A stretch of 10,063 bases of DNA, from contig JBGPND010000192.1 of the NCBI GenBank assembly GCA_041487355.1, positions 1 to 10,063 on the forward strand, read 5' to 3'. The stretch is from JAMXLO01 sp041487355 (GTDB taxonomy: Bacteria > Pseudomonadota > Alphaproteobacteria > Acetobacterales > Acetobacteraceae). A program made the position numbers and the translations under genes. Below the pieces are notes generated by a model. That model did not search any database. It saw only the letters and a list, made by a program, of their open reading frames with translations, and had not been told where the DNA came from. Position 1 is the first letter of the stretch, and each line of letters begins with the position of its first letter. Positions 1 through 6,939 of the stretch are shown here, piece by piece.

Positions 1-228
1 CGCGCTATCGAGGCTGCTGGGGCAACCCTCTTGTTCCTTCCGCCCCACAGTCCCGATCTGAACCCCATCGAACAGGTGTTCTCCAAGCTGAAGGCAATCC
101 TACGGGCCAAGGCGCGTCGATTTCTGATGGGTTTCGCTGTGCTCAACCCATCCTACGGCAGCGGCGTCGGGGTAGGATGGGTTGAGCGAAGCGAAACCCA
201 TCATCCGGTGCGTTTCCAGTTACGCTGA
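1..228 (+). pseudogene. IS630-family transposase, C-terminal remnant fused to a hairpin repeat
   Basis: The frame is open from the first base of the window. It reads through FLPPHSPDLNPIEQVFSKLK, the C-terminal catalytic block of IS630/Tc1-like DDE transposases. The Glu of NPIE (residue 24 of the visible part) is the third catalytic acid. Family resemblance stops at about residue 40 (KARR). From base 125 on, the frame reads through a hairpin repeat, giving a VGWVERSETHHP-type tail, and ends at TGA 226-228. An intact IS630 protein would normally continue for roughly 30-40 residues of helical C-terminus, so the end is truncated or replaced. The N-terminal part lies outside the window and may or may not exist. 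The call of transposase origin is firm. That it is inactive is inferred from the lost end. No terminal inverted repeat of the IS was recognised downstream. Confidence 0.85.
125..203. repeat. Long hairpin (REP/MITE-like) repeat
   Basis: Two arms, 125-156 and 172-203, are inverted copies of each other and pair at 30 of 32 positions (mismatches around 139-140 against 188-189) across a 15-base loop at 157-171. Each arm also contains its own short inverted repeat: GATGGGTT/AACCCATC at 126-133/145-152 and again at 176-183/195-202. The element can therefore fold as one long stem or as two small hairpins. From memory, the motif GTAGGATGGGTTGAGCG...CGAAACCCATC recurs as a dispersed repeat in many bacterial genomes. 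This was not checked by search. It lies 33 bp past the stop of the minus-strand dehydrogenase operon, so it could also protect or end that transcript. No T-run follows on either strand. Confidence 0.85.
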
Positions 229-235
229 ACTTGCT

Positions 236-1339
236 CTAACCGTCCGTCAGCGTCGGCCATAACGCATCGGCGCCGCGCGCACAGACGAAGGCGCCGACCC
301 GCGCCGCCCATTCGGCGTCGCCGCCGAACTCGTCGCGCCAGGACCACAGACGCCGCGTGCTGAGCTGCAGCGAATACTCCTTGGTAAAACCGATCGCGCC
401 ATGCACCTGATGGGCGATCTCCGACGCAATGGTGGCGGCGTCGCCTACGCGGGTCTTGGCGATGGCGATCAGGAACTCCTCCATCGCAGGGTCATCGCGC
501 GACATCGCCTCGATGCCGGCGTCGGCCGCGGCACCGGCTGCTGCCACCTGCCCCGCCATCACGGCAAGCTGCTGCTGCACCGCCTGGAACTTCGCGATCG
601 GCCGGCCGAACTGCTTGCGTTCGCCGGCATAGGTCACCGCGGTATCCAGCGCGCGCTCCAGCGCACCCGCCATCAGCACCGCGCGCGCCAGCGCCCCACG
701 GCGATACACCGCAGCCCGGTCGATCCCACGTGCCACGGCCGCCACGGCATCGCCTGCGACACGGAGTCCGGCGAAGTCCAGGGTGTCGCGTGGCTCGCCG
801 GCCATGTTCCGTCCGGGCGTCAATTCGGCGCCGGCAGCCTGCCCCCGGGGGCTTGACCCGGGGGTGCCCTCCAAAGCCACCGCCATCTCGCCGTCCGGCC
901 CGTCGGCGAGCAGCACGATGCGCCCGGCTTGCGCTGCCCAGGGCAGGCGGCTGGCGCGGCCGGAAAGCCGCCAGCCGTTGCCGTCCCGCTCGAGCGTCAG
1001 TCTGTCGCCGAGGCGGACCGGACCCACGGTCATTGGCTGTTCGCTGATCTGCAGTCCGGCGCCGCTGGCGACCCAGGCGGCCAGCATCGTCTCGGCCAGG
1101 GGGATCGGCGCGGCGAAGCGGCCGGCGACGCGCAGCACGGCGAACAGATCGGACCACTCGGCGTCGGCGCCACCGGCGGACTCCGGCAGCGCCGCGAGCG
1201 GCACACCGGTTTCGCTCACCGCGCGCCACAGCGCATCGGGAAAAATGCCCGCCTCGGCGCGGTCCGCCACTTCCTTGGTGCAGTGGTCCTCGAACAGGCG
1301 GCCGACGCTGTCCAGCAGCATCCGTGTTTCATCGCGCAT
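236..1339 (-). CDS. Acyl-CoA dehydrogenase, small (non-catalytic-type) subunit
   Basis: The 367-residue product belongs to the acyl-CoA dehydrogenase superfamily, cytosolic flavoenzymes that introduce the alpha-beta double bond into acyl-CoAs and pass electrons to ETF. The C-terminal helical domain carries the FAD-contacting block ERKQFGRPIAKFQ (about 240-252), then the QVHGAIGFTKEYSL region (311-324) and an atypical end, RRLWSWRDEFGGDAEW. The usual mid-domain signature (SEPxxGSD) is absent. At the helix where some family members carry the catalytic Glu there is RAAVYRRG, with no Glu. This is the pattern of the partner subunit in heteromeric FadE26/27-type (ChsE) enzymes. The start ATG at 1337-1339 is preceded by GAGGGAG, which overlaps the stop of the large-subunit gene 11 bp upstream, so coupling is likely. 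The stop is TAG. Residues 156-169 are encoded by a palindromic GC-rich stretch that looks inserted. The substrate is unknown. Confidence 0.9.
   Translation of the reverse strand: MRDETRMLLDSVGRLFEDHCTKEVADRAEAGIFPDALWRAVSETGVPLAALPESAGGADAEWSDLFAVLRVAGRFAAPIPLAETMLAAWVASGAGLQISEQPMTVGPVRLGDRLTLERDGNGWRLSGRASRLPWAAQAGRIVLLADGPDGEMAVALEGTPGSSPRGQAAGAELTPGRNMAGEPRDTLDFAGLRVAGDAVAAVARGIDRAAVYRRGALARAVLMAGALERALDTAVTYAGERKQFGRPIAKFQAVQQQLAVMAGQVAAAGAAADAGIEAMSRDDPAMEEFLIAIAKTRVGDAATIASEIAHQVHGAIGFTKEYSLQLSTRRLWSWRDEFGGDAEWAARVGAFVCARGADALWPTLTDG
833..872. repeat. GC-rich palindromic element inside the small dehydrogenase gene
   Basis: CCCCCGGG at 842-849 is mirrored by CCCGGGGG at 857-864 around the spacer GGCTTGA. 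In addition, 841-852 is a perfect 12-bp palindrome, and GGCA/TGCC at 833-836/865-868 flank the structure. On the coding strand it gives the residues TPGSSPRGQ (159-167), which lie between a beta strand and the PGRNMAGEPRD block, where a loop is expected. The centre resembles the CCCGGG-TCAAG-CCCGGG type of short dispersed palindromes known in alphaproteobacteria. The palindrome is plain in the sequence. Its origin as a mobile repeat is inference. Confidence 0.5.
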
Positions 1340-1350
1340 GATCGTCTCCC

Positions 1351-2499
1351 TCAGCGCAGCCCAAGGCCGCGCGCGATGATACCGCGCAGGATTTCGCGCG
1401 TGCCGCCTTGGATCGACAGGCGCGGCGCGTTCATCGTGCTGCGTGCCAACATCGATACATACGTATCGACAGCCTCCAGCTCCGGCTCCGCCGGGAACAG
1501 CGAGCGCGCAATCACCGGCAAGTCCTGCTCGTAGCGCGTGCCGAGGTCCTTGGTAACCGCCGCCTCGGTCAGCGGCTGCAACCCCTCCTGCAGCATGCCC
1601 GCGATCGACAGCGACATGCGGCGCAACGTGGCGAGCTGCGAAACCAGCCGACCGAGCGCGGCGGCAGTGGCACGATCCGGGTTCGGCCCGGCCATCCGCA
1701 CCATCTCAACCAGCAGCTTGAACAGCACGAGGAAGCGGTCCGGTCCGCTGCGTTCGAAGGCCAGTTCGCTCGACACCTGACGCCAGCCATTGCCGACTTC
1801 GCCGAATAGCCGGTTGTCAGGCACGAACAGATCGGTGAGGAAGATCTGGTTGAAGTGGTGCTCGCCGAGCAGGTTGATCACCGGCCGGATCTCGATGCCG
1901 GGCGAGTTCTTCAGGTCCACCAGGAACTGCGTCGCGCCGGCATGACGATCGACTTCCTCCTGTCCCGCCTCGGCCATCTTGCAGAACAGGATCATGTAGT
2001 CGGCGCGATGCGCGTTCGACGTCCAGAGCTTGCTGCCGTTGACGCGGAAGCCGCCATCCACCTTCACCGCGCGCGTGCGCGTGCCGGCAAGGTCGGAGCC
2101 GGAATCGGGTTCGCTCATGCCGATGCAGAACGACAGATCGCCGCGTGCGATGCGCGGCGGGAAGAACTGCTTCTGCTCCTCGGTGCCGAAGCGGAGGATG
2201 TTGGGCCCGCTCTGCCGGTCCGCGGTCCAGTGGAATCCGACGGGCGCGCCGGCCGCCAGCAACTCCTCGATCAGCACGTAGCGCTCGAACGCCGTGCGCT
2301 CGTGTCCGCCGTACTGCTTCGGCCAGGTCATGCCAATCCAGCCGCGCTCAGCCATCTTGCGGCTGAACGCCTGGTCGTAGTCGCGCCGGGTGCCGAGCGA
2401 GGCACGGTTCTCGTCCAGGAATGCGCGCACTTCCTTGCGCAGCTCGCGTGCCACAGGCGGCAGTTCGACCGGATCGAAGTGGAATGCCTGGAATGTCAT
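1351..2499 (-). CDS. Acyl-CoA dehydrogenase, large (catalytic) subunit
   Basis: The 382-residue flavoenzyme subunit has the N-terminal helical domain (about 12-120), the acyl-CoA dehydrogenase signature GMSEPDSGSDLAG at 127-139 and the middle beta domain up to about 235 (NGSKLWTSNAHRADY at 154-168), then a C-terminal helical domain. At the position of the MCAD-type catalytic Glu (YEGT) it has QGGT (364-367). A Glu is instead present in LAFERSG (E249), the helix-G position used by isovaleryl- and long-chain-type enzymes and by ChsE4/FadE26, so E249 is the candidate base. It lacks the ERKQFG flavin-contact block that the next gene supplies, which suggests a composite active site in a heteromer. 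The start ATG at 2497-2499 has AAAGGG upstream. The gene precedes the small-subunit gene by 11 bp and follows a regulator gene after 96 bp. The substrate is not readable from the sequence; bulky CoA thioesters such as steroid-like side chains are handled by characterised relatives. Confidence 0.92.
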   Translation of the reverse strand: MTFQAFHFDPVELPPVARELRKEVRAFLDENRASLGTRRDYDQAFSRKMAERGWIGMTWPKQYGGHERTAFERYVLIEELLAAGAPVGFHWTADRQSGPNILRFGTEEQKQFFPPRIARGDLSFCIGMSEPDSGSDLAGTRTRAVKVDGGFRVNGSKLWTSNAHRADYMILFCKMAEAGQEEVDRHAGATQFLVDLKNSPGIEIRPVINLLGEHHFNQIFLTDLFVPDNRLFGEVGNGWRQVSSELAFERSGPDRFLVLFKLLVEMVRMAGPNPDRATAAALGRLVSQLATLRRMSLSIAGMLQEGLQPLTEAAVTKDLGTRYEQDLPVIARSLFPAEPELEAVDTYVSMLARSTMNAPRLSIQGGTREILRGIIARGLGLR

Positions 2500-2566
2500 C
2501 GGCGCGACCCTTTCAGCGTGCTGCCGAGACGATACCTCAGGCCCTCGCGGCGCGGCACCCCTCCAC

Positions 2567-2592
2567 GCGTAGCGGGGAGAGTCTCGCTACGC
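2567..2592 (-). terminator. Hairpin after the regulator gene, weak terminator candidate
   Basis: GCGTAGCG (2567-2574) and CGCTACGC (2585-2592) form an 8-bp perfect stem around a 10-base loop. The stem begins 3 bases past the TAA stop (2596-2598) of the regulator gene on the minus strand. No U-run follows, so it is not a classical intrinsic terminator. It may attenuate or stabilise the transcript between the regulator and the dehydrogenase genes. The rest of the 96-bp gap shows only a plausible ribosome binding site for the downstream gene. Confidence 0.35.
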
Positions 2593-2595
2593 CGC

Positions 2596-4725
2596 TTAGT
2601 GCGCCTCCTGGTCCTGCAACTGCTCGGCAGCCTCGGCGGCATTCTCCGGCACGCCGGCCAGGCGCAGCCCCTGCGCATAGTGCTCGCGGTCGCTCTCGCG
2701 CTCGAGCGGCGACGTGGTGATGAAGCGTTGCACGGTGAAATCCGGCTCGATCGCCAGTAGCCGCCGGCGCACTACCGCCGCCTCCTGCGTGCGCCCGAGA
2801 TGGCCCAGCGCCGACAGGTATGGCTTGTAGGTGGCCGAGAAGGACGGGTTCATCTCGCTCACCGCGCGCCCCACCGCCACTGCCGACTCATAGTCCCGCT
2901 TCAGCAGATGGATCAGGATGAAGAACGCGTCGAAGAAGAATGCGTGCGGGTCGAGCGGGGACAGCCGCTTGTAGCGGTTGTTGCGCCGCTCGGCCTCTTC
3001 CGGATCGCCAATATAGGCGTAGGCGATGGCGGACAGTGCCCACGCCATCGCCAGGTTGGGATTGAGCGACAGCGCCCGCTCATGCAACGCGATCGCTTCG
3101 CGCAGGCGCCGGTGCAGGAACGCGCGCACATGCCCGGCGATGGTCAGGCCGCGCGCATCGAACGGGTCCAGCACCACCGCGCGTTCGGCCAGCTCGCCGG
3201 CCTCTTCCATCATCTGGCGCGGGTTCTCCGCCCAGCCCTGGCCGACGTAGAAGATGTGCCAATAGGCATACCAGGCGTGCGCAGCGGCGTAGTCGGGCTC
3301 GAGCTCGATCGCATGCGACAGGTATTCACCGGCCTGCATGAACGGGCCGCGCTCCATCCGCCCGATCAGCGGAATCGAGCGCAGCATCAGGTCGTAGGCG
3401 GTCGCGTCCGTCGGCGGCCGGCTGGCGCTGCGCTTGGCCTCGATCAGCAGGATCTCGGGATCGATCTGCGCGACCACCTCCGCGGCGATCTCGTCCTGCA
3501 GCGACAGCAGGTCGTTCGACTGGCGGTCGAACCGGCGTGCCCAGACCACCTGGTTGCCGGCGCGCAGGTCGAGCAGGCGCACGGTGATGCGCAAGCGGTT
3601 GCGCACCCTCTGGATCGAGCCGTCCAGCAGGAAATCGATGCCGAAGGTGCGGCGGATCGCCGTCTCATCGCGCGTCTCGGCGGCAAACCGGGCCAGCGAG
3701 TTAGAGGCGACGACGAACATCCAGCGGAACCGCGCGAGCGCCGTGGTGATCTCTTCCGCCAGGCCGGGGGCGAGGTGCGCCTCCTCGTCGGTCGTCCCGA
3801 CGAGCTGGAGCGGCATGACGCCGACATGAGCCCCGCCCCGGGTCGGCCGGATTTCCTGCTGCCTTGGCTCCAGGATCGGCGGTGGTTCGTGTGGCTCCTC
3901 GACGGTGGGCGGAGCCGGCGCAGGTGGTGGCGCCGGCGGACGCAACGGCATGCGGCTGCCCGAGGGGCCGCGGATTTCCGACAGCAGCTTCTGGGTCTCA
4001 GCAGAGGGCAAGGCGTCCAGCAGGTCGGCGAGCACGGCGCGGCAGCGGTCATACGCCTGGATGGCCATGCCACGCTCGCCGCGCGCGGCGTGCGCCCGCA
4101 TCAGCGCCCGCCACGCGCCCTCGTGGGCTCGGTCTATCTGCAGCAGGCGCTGCGCCGCCGGAATCGCCGCCTCCGGCTCCACCTGCTCGCGCAGCAGCGC
4201 CTCTGCGACGGTGCGGGCGCGGTCGCGCAGCCGTTCGCGCTCGGTGGTCAGCCAGGCGTCGAAGGTCGGATCGATGCCGTCCAGGTCCTCCAGCAGGTCG
4301 CCGTCCAGCAGGGAGAGGGACGCCGGCTGGTCGGTGGTGGCCCGCATGACCTCCTCCACATCCACCCAGACGGTGCCAGGGCGCAAGGACAGGTGGTCGC
4401 GGGTCACCAGCAGGATCTCGGCGCCGGCAGGAGCGAGCGACTCGAGCAGCCGGTGAATCTCCTGGCGGAGCGAAGCGCGGGCCTGCTCCTCCGGGCGGCG
4501 GCTCCACAGCAGTTCCGCCAGTCGCCCCCGCAGGGCGGGACGCGGCGATGACAATGCAATTACGGCGAGCAGCGCACGGGTTTTGCGCCCCGCTGGCAGC
4601 ACATTCTCGCTGGTCAGCGTCCAGGCTTCCATCTGGCCGATCAGCCGCATCCGCACCACGACCTGGCCAGCAGAGCTTGGCGGCGTGACGTGGGCTGAGG
4701 GTCGGTGTGAAGCGCCTGCCATCAT
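2596..4725 (-). CDS. BTAD-type transcriptional regulator with TolB-like and TPR regions
   Basis: The 709-residue product has several parts. Residues 26-115 resemble the winged-helix DNA-binding domain of OmpR/SARP-type regulators (MRLIGQMEAW, then AGRKTRALLAVIAL and LWSRRPEEQARASLRQEIHRL). Residues 118-252 match a bacterial transcriptional activation domain (VDVEEVMRA, LLDGDLLEDLDGIDPTFDAWL, AYDRCRAVLADLLDALPS). Residues 257-295 are a proline-rich linker. Residues 297-430 resemble the TolB-N-like region seen in CadC- and cyclase-like sensors (VGVMPLQL, LAPGLAEEITTAL, FGIDFLLDGSIQRV). Residues 440-665 are TPR-like helical repeats. There is no transmembrane segment, so it is probably a cytoplasmic regulator with a protein-interaction C-terminus. 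The start is uncertain: ATG at 4725 gives the full ORF, but Met26 (ATG 4648-4650) begins where homology would be expected, and neither has a good ribosome binding site. It may control the acyl-CoA dehydrogenase genes directly downstream; the ligand and target are unknown. Confidence 0.85.
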   Translation of the reverse strand: MMAGASHRPSAHVTPPSSAGQVVVRMRLIGQMEAWTLTSENVLPAGRKTRALLAVIALSSPRPALRGRLAELLWSRRPEEQARASLRQEIHRLLESLAPAGAEILLVTRDHLSLRPGTVWVDVEEVMRATTDQPASLSLLDGDLLEDLDGIDPTFDAWLTTERERLRDRARTVAEALLREQVEPEAAIPAAQRLLQIDRAHEGAWRALMRAHAARGERGMAIQAYDRCRAVLADLLDALPSAETQKLLSEIRGPSGSRMPLRPPAPPPAPAPPTVEEPHEPPPILEPRQQEIRPTRGGAHVGVMPLQLVGTTDEEAHLAPGLAEEITTALARFRWMFVVASNSLARFAAETRDETAIRRTFGIDFLLDGSIQRVRNRLRITVRLLDLRAGNQVVWARRFDRQSNDLLSLQDEIAAEVVAQIDPEILLIEAKRSASRPPTDATAYDLMLRSIPLIGRMERGPFMQAGEYLSHAIELEPDYAAAHAWYAYWHIFYVGQGWAENPRQMMEEAGELAERAVVLDPFDARGLTIAGHVRAFLHRRLREAIALHERALSLNPNLAMAWALSAIAYAYIGDPEEAERRNNRYKRLSPLDPHAFFFDAFFILIHLLKRDYESAVAVGRAVSEMNPSFSATYKPYLSALGHLGRTQEAAVVRRRLLAIEPDFTVQRFITTSPLERESDREHYAQGLRLAGVPENAAEAAEQLQDQEAH

Positions 4726-4793
4726 CGCGTCATTTGGGCGGAGTTCGGTTGTGTAGGCAAGTGCTTCAGCACGCGAAAGCTTACACTCCCCTT
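4726..4793 (-). promoter_or_regulatory. Candidate promoter/operator region upstream of the regulator gene
   Basis: This 68-bp gap between gshA and the regulator gene is visibly less GC-rich than its surroundings. It contains a 12-bp dyad, GTGCT-TC-AGCAC (4761-4772). On the minus strand a weak promoter-like pair (TTTCGC, 17 bases, TACACA) would place the dyad in the spacer, as an operator often is. Promoter matches are poor (2-3 of 6 per box), so this is a suggestion only. Confidence 0.2.
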
Positions 4794-6173
4794 TCAGATC
4801 GCTGCCTCGGCGAAGATTTGCCGGGCATTACCCTGCCATGTCTCATGATAGCGCGCCAGCCAATGTTCCGCCTGGGTTGGCTCGCCGGCGGCGATGGCCT
4901 CCAGGGGAGCGAGGTAGCCCGATTCGTCGTCGCCGGCGGCGTTGCGGCGCGCCCGGGCGCGCAGGCCGTCGCGCGCGATGGCGACAGCGTCCCGCGCCAG
5001 GTCGCGCAAAGTGCCGCCACGCCAGGGGGCGGCGAGCCCCTCGCGCGGCACGGCCGCCCGGAGGGCCACGGCATCCTCCCAGCCCGCCCCGCGCATCAAT
5101 GCCTCGGCCGCGGACAGTGCGGCCTCGTCGTACAGCAGTCCAACCCAGAATGCCGACTGCGCCACCATCATGTCCGCCCGCCCGGCATCTGCCCCGCGCA
5201 TCTCCAGGAAGCGCTTGATCCGAACGTCGGTGAACACCGTTGTGAGGTGGTCGGCGAAGTCGCCGACGGTGGCAACCCCGCCAGCGACATCATGCAGCTT
5301 GCCGGTCATGAAATCGCGGAACGAGGCGCCGGCGACGTCGATATAGCCACCATTGCGGTAGACGAAATACATCGGCACTTCATCGATCAGCCACCGCGCA
5401 TAGCGCTCGAAGCCGAACCCCGGCTCGAACATCATCGCCGGGATGCCGGAGCGCTGGTTGTCGGTATCGGTCCAGACATGCGCGCGGTAGGAGAGGAAGC
5501 CGTTCGGCCGGCCTTCGGTGAACGGAGAGTTGGCGAACAACGCGGTGGCCAGCGGCTGCAGCAGCAGCGAGACGCGCAGCTTGCGCACCATGTCCTGTTC
5601 CGAGGCGTAGTCGAGATTGACCTGAACGGTACAGGTGCGCGTCATCATGTCCAGGCCGAGCTTTCCCACCTGCGGCATGTAGCGCCGCATGATGGCGTAG
5701 CGGCCCTTTGGCATCCAGGGCATCTGCTCGCGCGTGGCGATCGGGTGGAAGCCGAGTGCCGCAAAGCCGATTTGCAGGGCGCGCGAGACGCCGCGGACCT
5801 CGTCGTAGTGAGCCTCGAGCTCCGCCATCGTCTCGTGCAGCGTCTCAAGCGGCGCACCCGACAGTTCGAGCTGACCGGCGGGTTCCAGCGAGATCGCCGC
5901 AGCGCCCTGTGTCAGCCCGATCATATTGCCGCGATCCAGGATTGGCGTCCCGCCGAGCCGGGCGATGCCGGTGAGCAGGTCGCGAATCGAGCCGGGCTGG
6001 CCGTCGGCCGGCTCGTAGGGCGGCGGGGCCAGGTCAGCGAGGCGGAAGCCGAACTTCTCATGTTCGGTGCCGATGCGGAACCGCTCCGGCGGCTTGCAGC
6101 CGGCGGCGATATGGTCGGTCAGTTGTTTGAGCGACGTGATCGGGGTCGCGTCGGAGTCTCCGGGGTTGGACAT
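4794..6173 (-). CDS. gshA: Glutamate-cysteine ligase, plant/alphaproteobacterial type
   Basis: The 459-residue cytosolic enzyme catalyses ATP-dependent formation of gamma-glutamylcysteine, the first step of glutathione synthesis. It matches the GCS2-type family shared by plants and alphaproteobacteria: GTEHEKFGF (35-43), EPAGQLELSG (97-106), PKGRYAIMRRYMP (155-167), MMTRTCTVQVNLDY (176-189), QPLATALFANSPF (206-218), SYRAHVWTDTD (228-238) and FLEMRGAD (322-329). The length fits complete bacterial members (about 450-460). The start ATG at 6171-6173 is preceded by GGGAG at a good distance. The gene follows rsmE by 36 bp on the same strand, so the two are probably co-transcribed. No damage or unusual residue is seen. 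Confidence 0.96.
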   Translation of the reverse strand: MSNPGDSDATPITSLKQLTDHIAAGCKPPERFRIGTEHEKFGFRLADLAPPPYEPADGQPGSIRDLLTGIARLGGTPILDRGNMIGLTQGAAAISLEPAGQLELSGAPLETLHETMAELEAHYDEVRGVSRALQIGFAALGFHPIATREQMPWMPKGRYAIMRRYMPQVGKLGLDMMTRTCTVQVNLDYASEQDMVRKLRVSLLLQPLATALFANSPFTEGRPNGFLSYRAHVWTDTDNQRSGIPAMMFEPGFGFERYARWLIDEVPMYFVYRNGGYIDVAGASFRDFMTGKLHDVAGGVATVGDFADHLTTVFTDVRIKRFLEMRGADAGRADMMVAQSAFWVGLLYDEAALSAAEALMRGAGWEDAVALRAAVPREGLAAPWRGGTLRDLARDAVAIARDGLRARARRNAAGDDESGYLAPLEAIAAGEPTQAEHWLARYHETWQGNARQIFAEAAI

Positions 6174-6209
6174 GTCGCTCCCAGGCGTGGCGGGTTTGGT
6201 TACATGGTA

Positions 6210-6917
6210 CTAGCGGCAATCCGCCGCCTGCAACAATGCGAGCCCGACGATGCAGGCGGTTTCGGCCCGCAGGATGCGCGGGCCGAGCGATACGGCAGTT
6301 ACAAAGGGATGCGCCTGCATCGCGTCAAGCTCCGCCGGTGTGAAGCCGCCCTCCGGGCCGACCAGCAACGCGACCGGTCCGCGTGCCGGGCTGATGGCGG
6401 GCGCGGCAGCCCGTTCGGTGGCGACGAACAGTCGTCGGCCGGGCTCCCATCCCCCCAGCAGTGCCACGAGTGGGCGCGGCTTGTGCAGCCTCGGCACGGT
6501 GAGCCGTTCGCATTGTTCGGCGGCCTCGACGGCGATGGCGGCAAGCCTAACCTCGTTCACCCGATTTGCATTGGTCCGCTCGGTGATGACCGGAAGCAGC
6601 GCCGCGACTCCCAGTTCAGTGGCCTTTTGCACGACAAGGTCGGTGGCGTCGCGCTTCAGCAATGCGAACACCAGCCAGAGATCGGGCTCGGACGCCTGCG
6701 CGCGCAGCCTGTGCTCGACCAGGAGACTCGCCGTGTCCCGCCGAACGGCCTCGATCCGCGCGCCGAATTCGCCGTCGCGCCCGTTGAACAGCCGCACCCT
6801 CTCGCCGCTGCCACGGCGCATGACAGTGCCGAGATAGTGCGCCTGCGCCGCGGTCGCCGCTATCGTTGCCCCGGCGGCAAGCGGCTGGTCGACATACAGG
6901 CGGATTGACCCGGACAT
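6210..6917 (-). CDS. rsmE: 16S rRNA (uracil-1498-N3)-methyltransferase
   Basis: The product, 235 residues from Met at 6917, is a SPOUT-fold enzyme that uses S-adenosylmethionine to methylate N3 of U1498 in 16S rRNA on the 30S subunit. The N-terminal PUA-like part begins MSGSIRLYVDQPL. ALLKRDATDLVVQKATELGV (85-104), EAAEQCERL (131-139), LVGPEGGFTPAEL (185-197) and SLGPRILRAETA (210-221) are the conserved knot and cofactor motifs. The frame stays open upstream to ATG codons at 6941 and 6959, but the family normally begins with the IRLYV strand, so 6917 is preferred. No clear ribosome binding site is seen for any of the three. The stop is TAG at 6210-6212, and gshA follows 36 bp later. The start lies head-to-head with ubiA. 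Confidence 0.95.
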   Translation of the reverse strand: MSGSIRLYVDQPLAAGATIAATAAQAHYLGTVMRRGSGERVRLFNGRDGEFGARIEAVRRDTASLLVEHRLRAQASEPDLWLVFALLKRDATDLVVQKATELGVAALLPVITERTNANRVNEVRLAAIAVEAAEQCERLTVPRLHKPRPLVALLGGWEPGRRLFVATERAAAPAISPARGPVALLVGPEGGFTPAELDAMQAHPFVTAVSLGPRILRAETACIVGLALLQAADCR

Positions 6918-6939
6918 GATGGCGCGCAGAGTAGCAGCC

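Noticed and set aside
125..203. Reading the hairpin repeat as a classical intrinsic terminator
   Set aside because: The stem is strong but no T-run follows on either strand, and the two-unit palindrome fits a dispersed repeat better.
1855..2760. 301-codon plus-strand open frame
   Set aside because: It is antisense to the large acyl-CoA dehydrogenase subunit and runs into the regulator end. There are no recognisable motifs.
2800..4551. 583-codon plus-strand open frame
   Set aside because: It is antisense to the BTAD/TPR regulator. It has shadow-type composition and no ribosome binding site or family motif.
4707..6908. 733-codon plus-strand open frame
   Set aside because: It lies fully antisense to gshA and rsmE, both with clear family motifs. 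Its translation is rich in Arg, Gly, His and Gln without domains, typical of shadow frames in GC-rich DNA.
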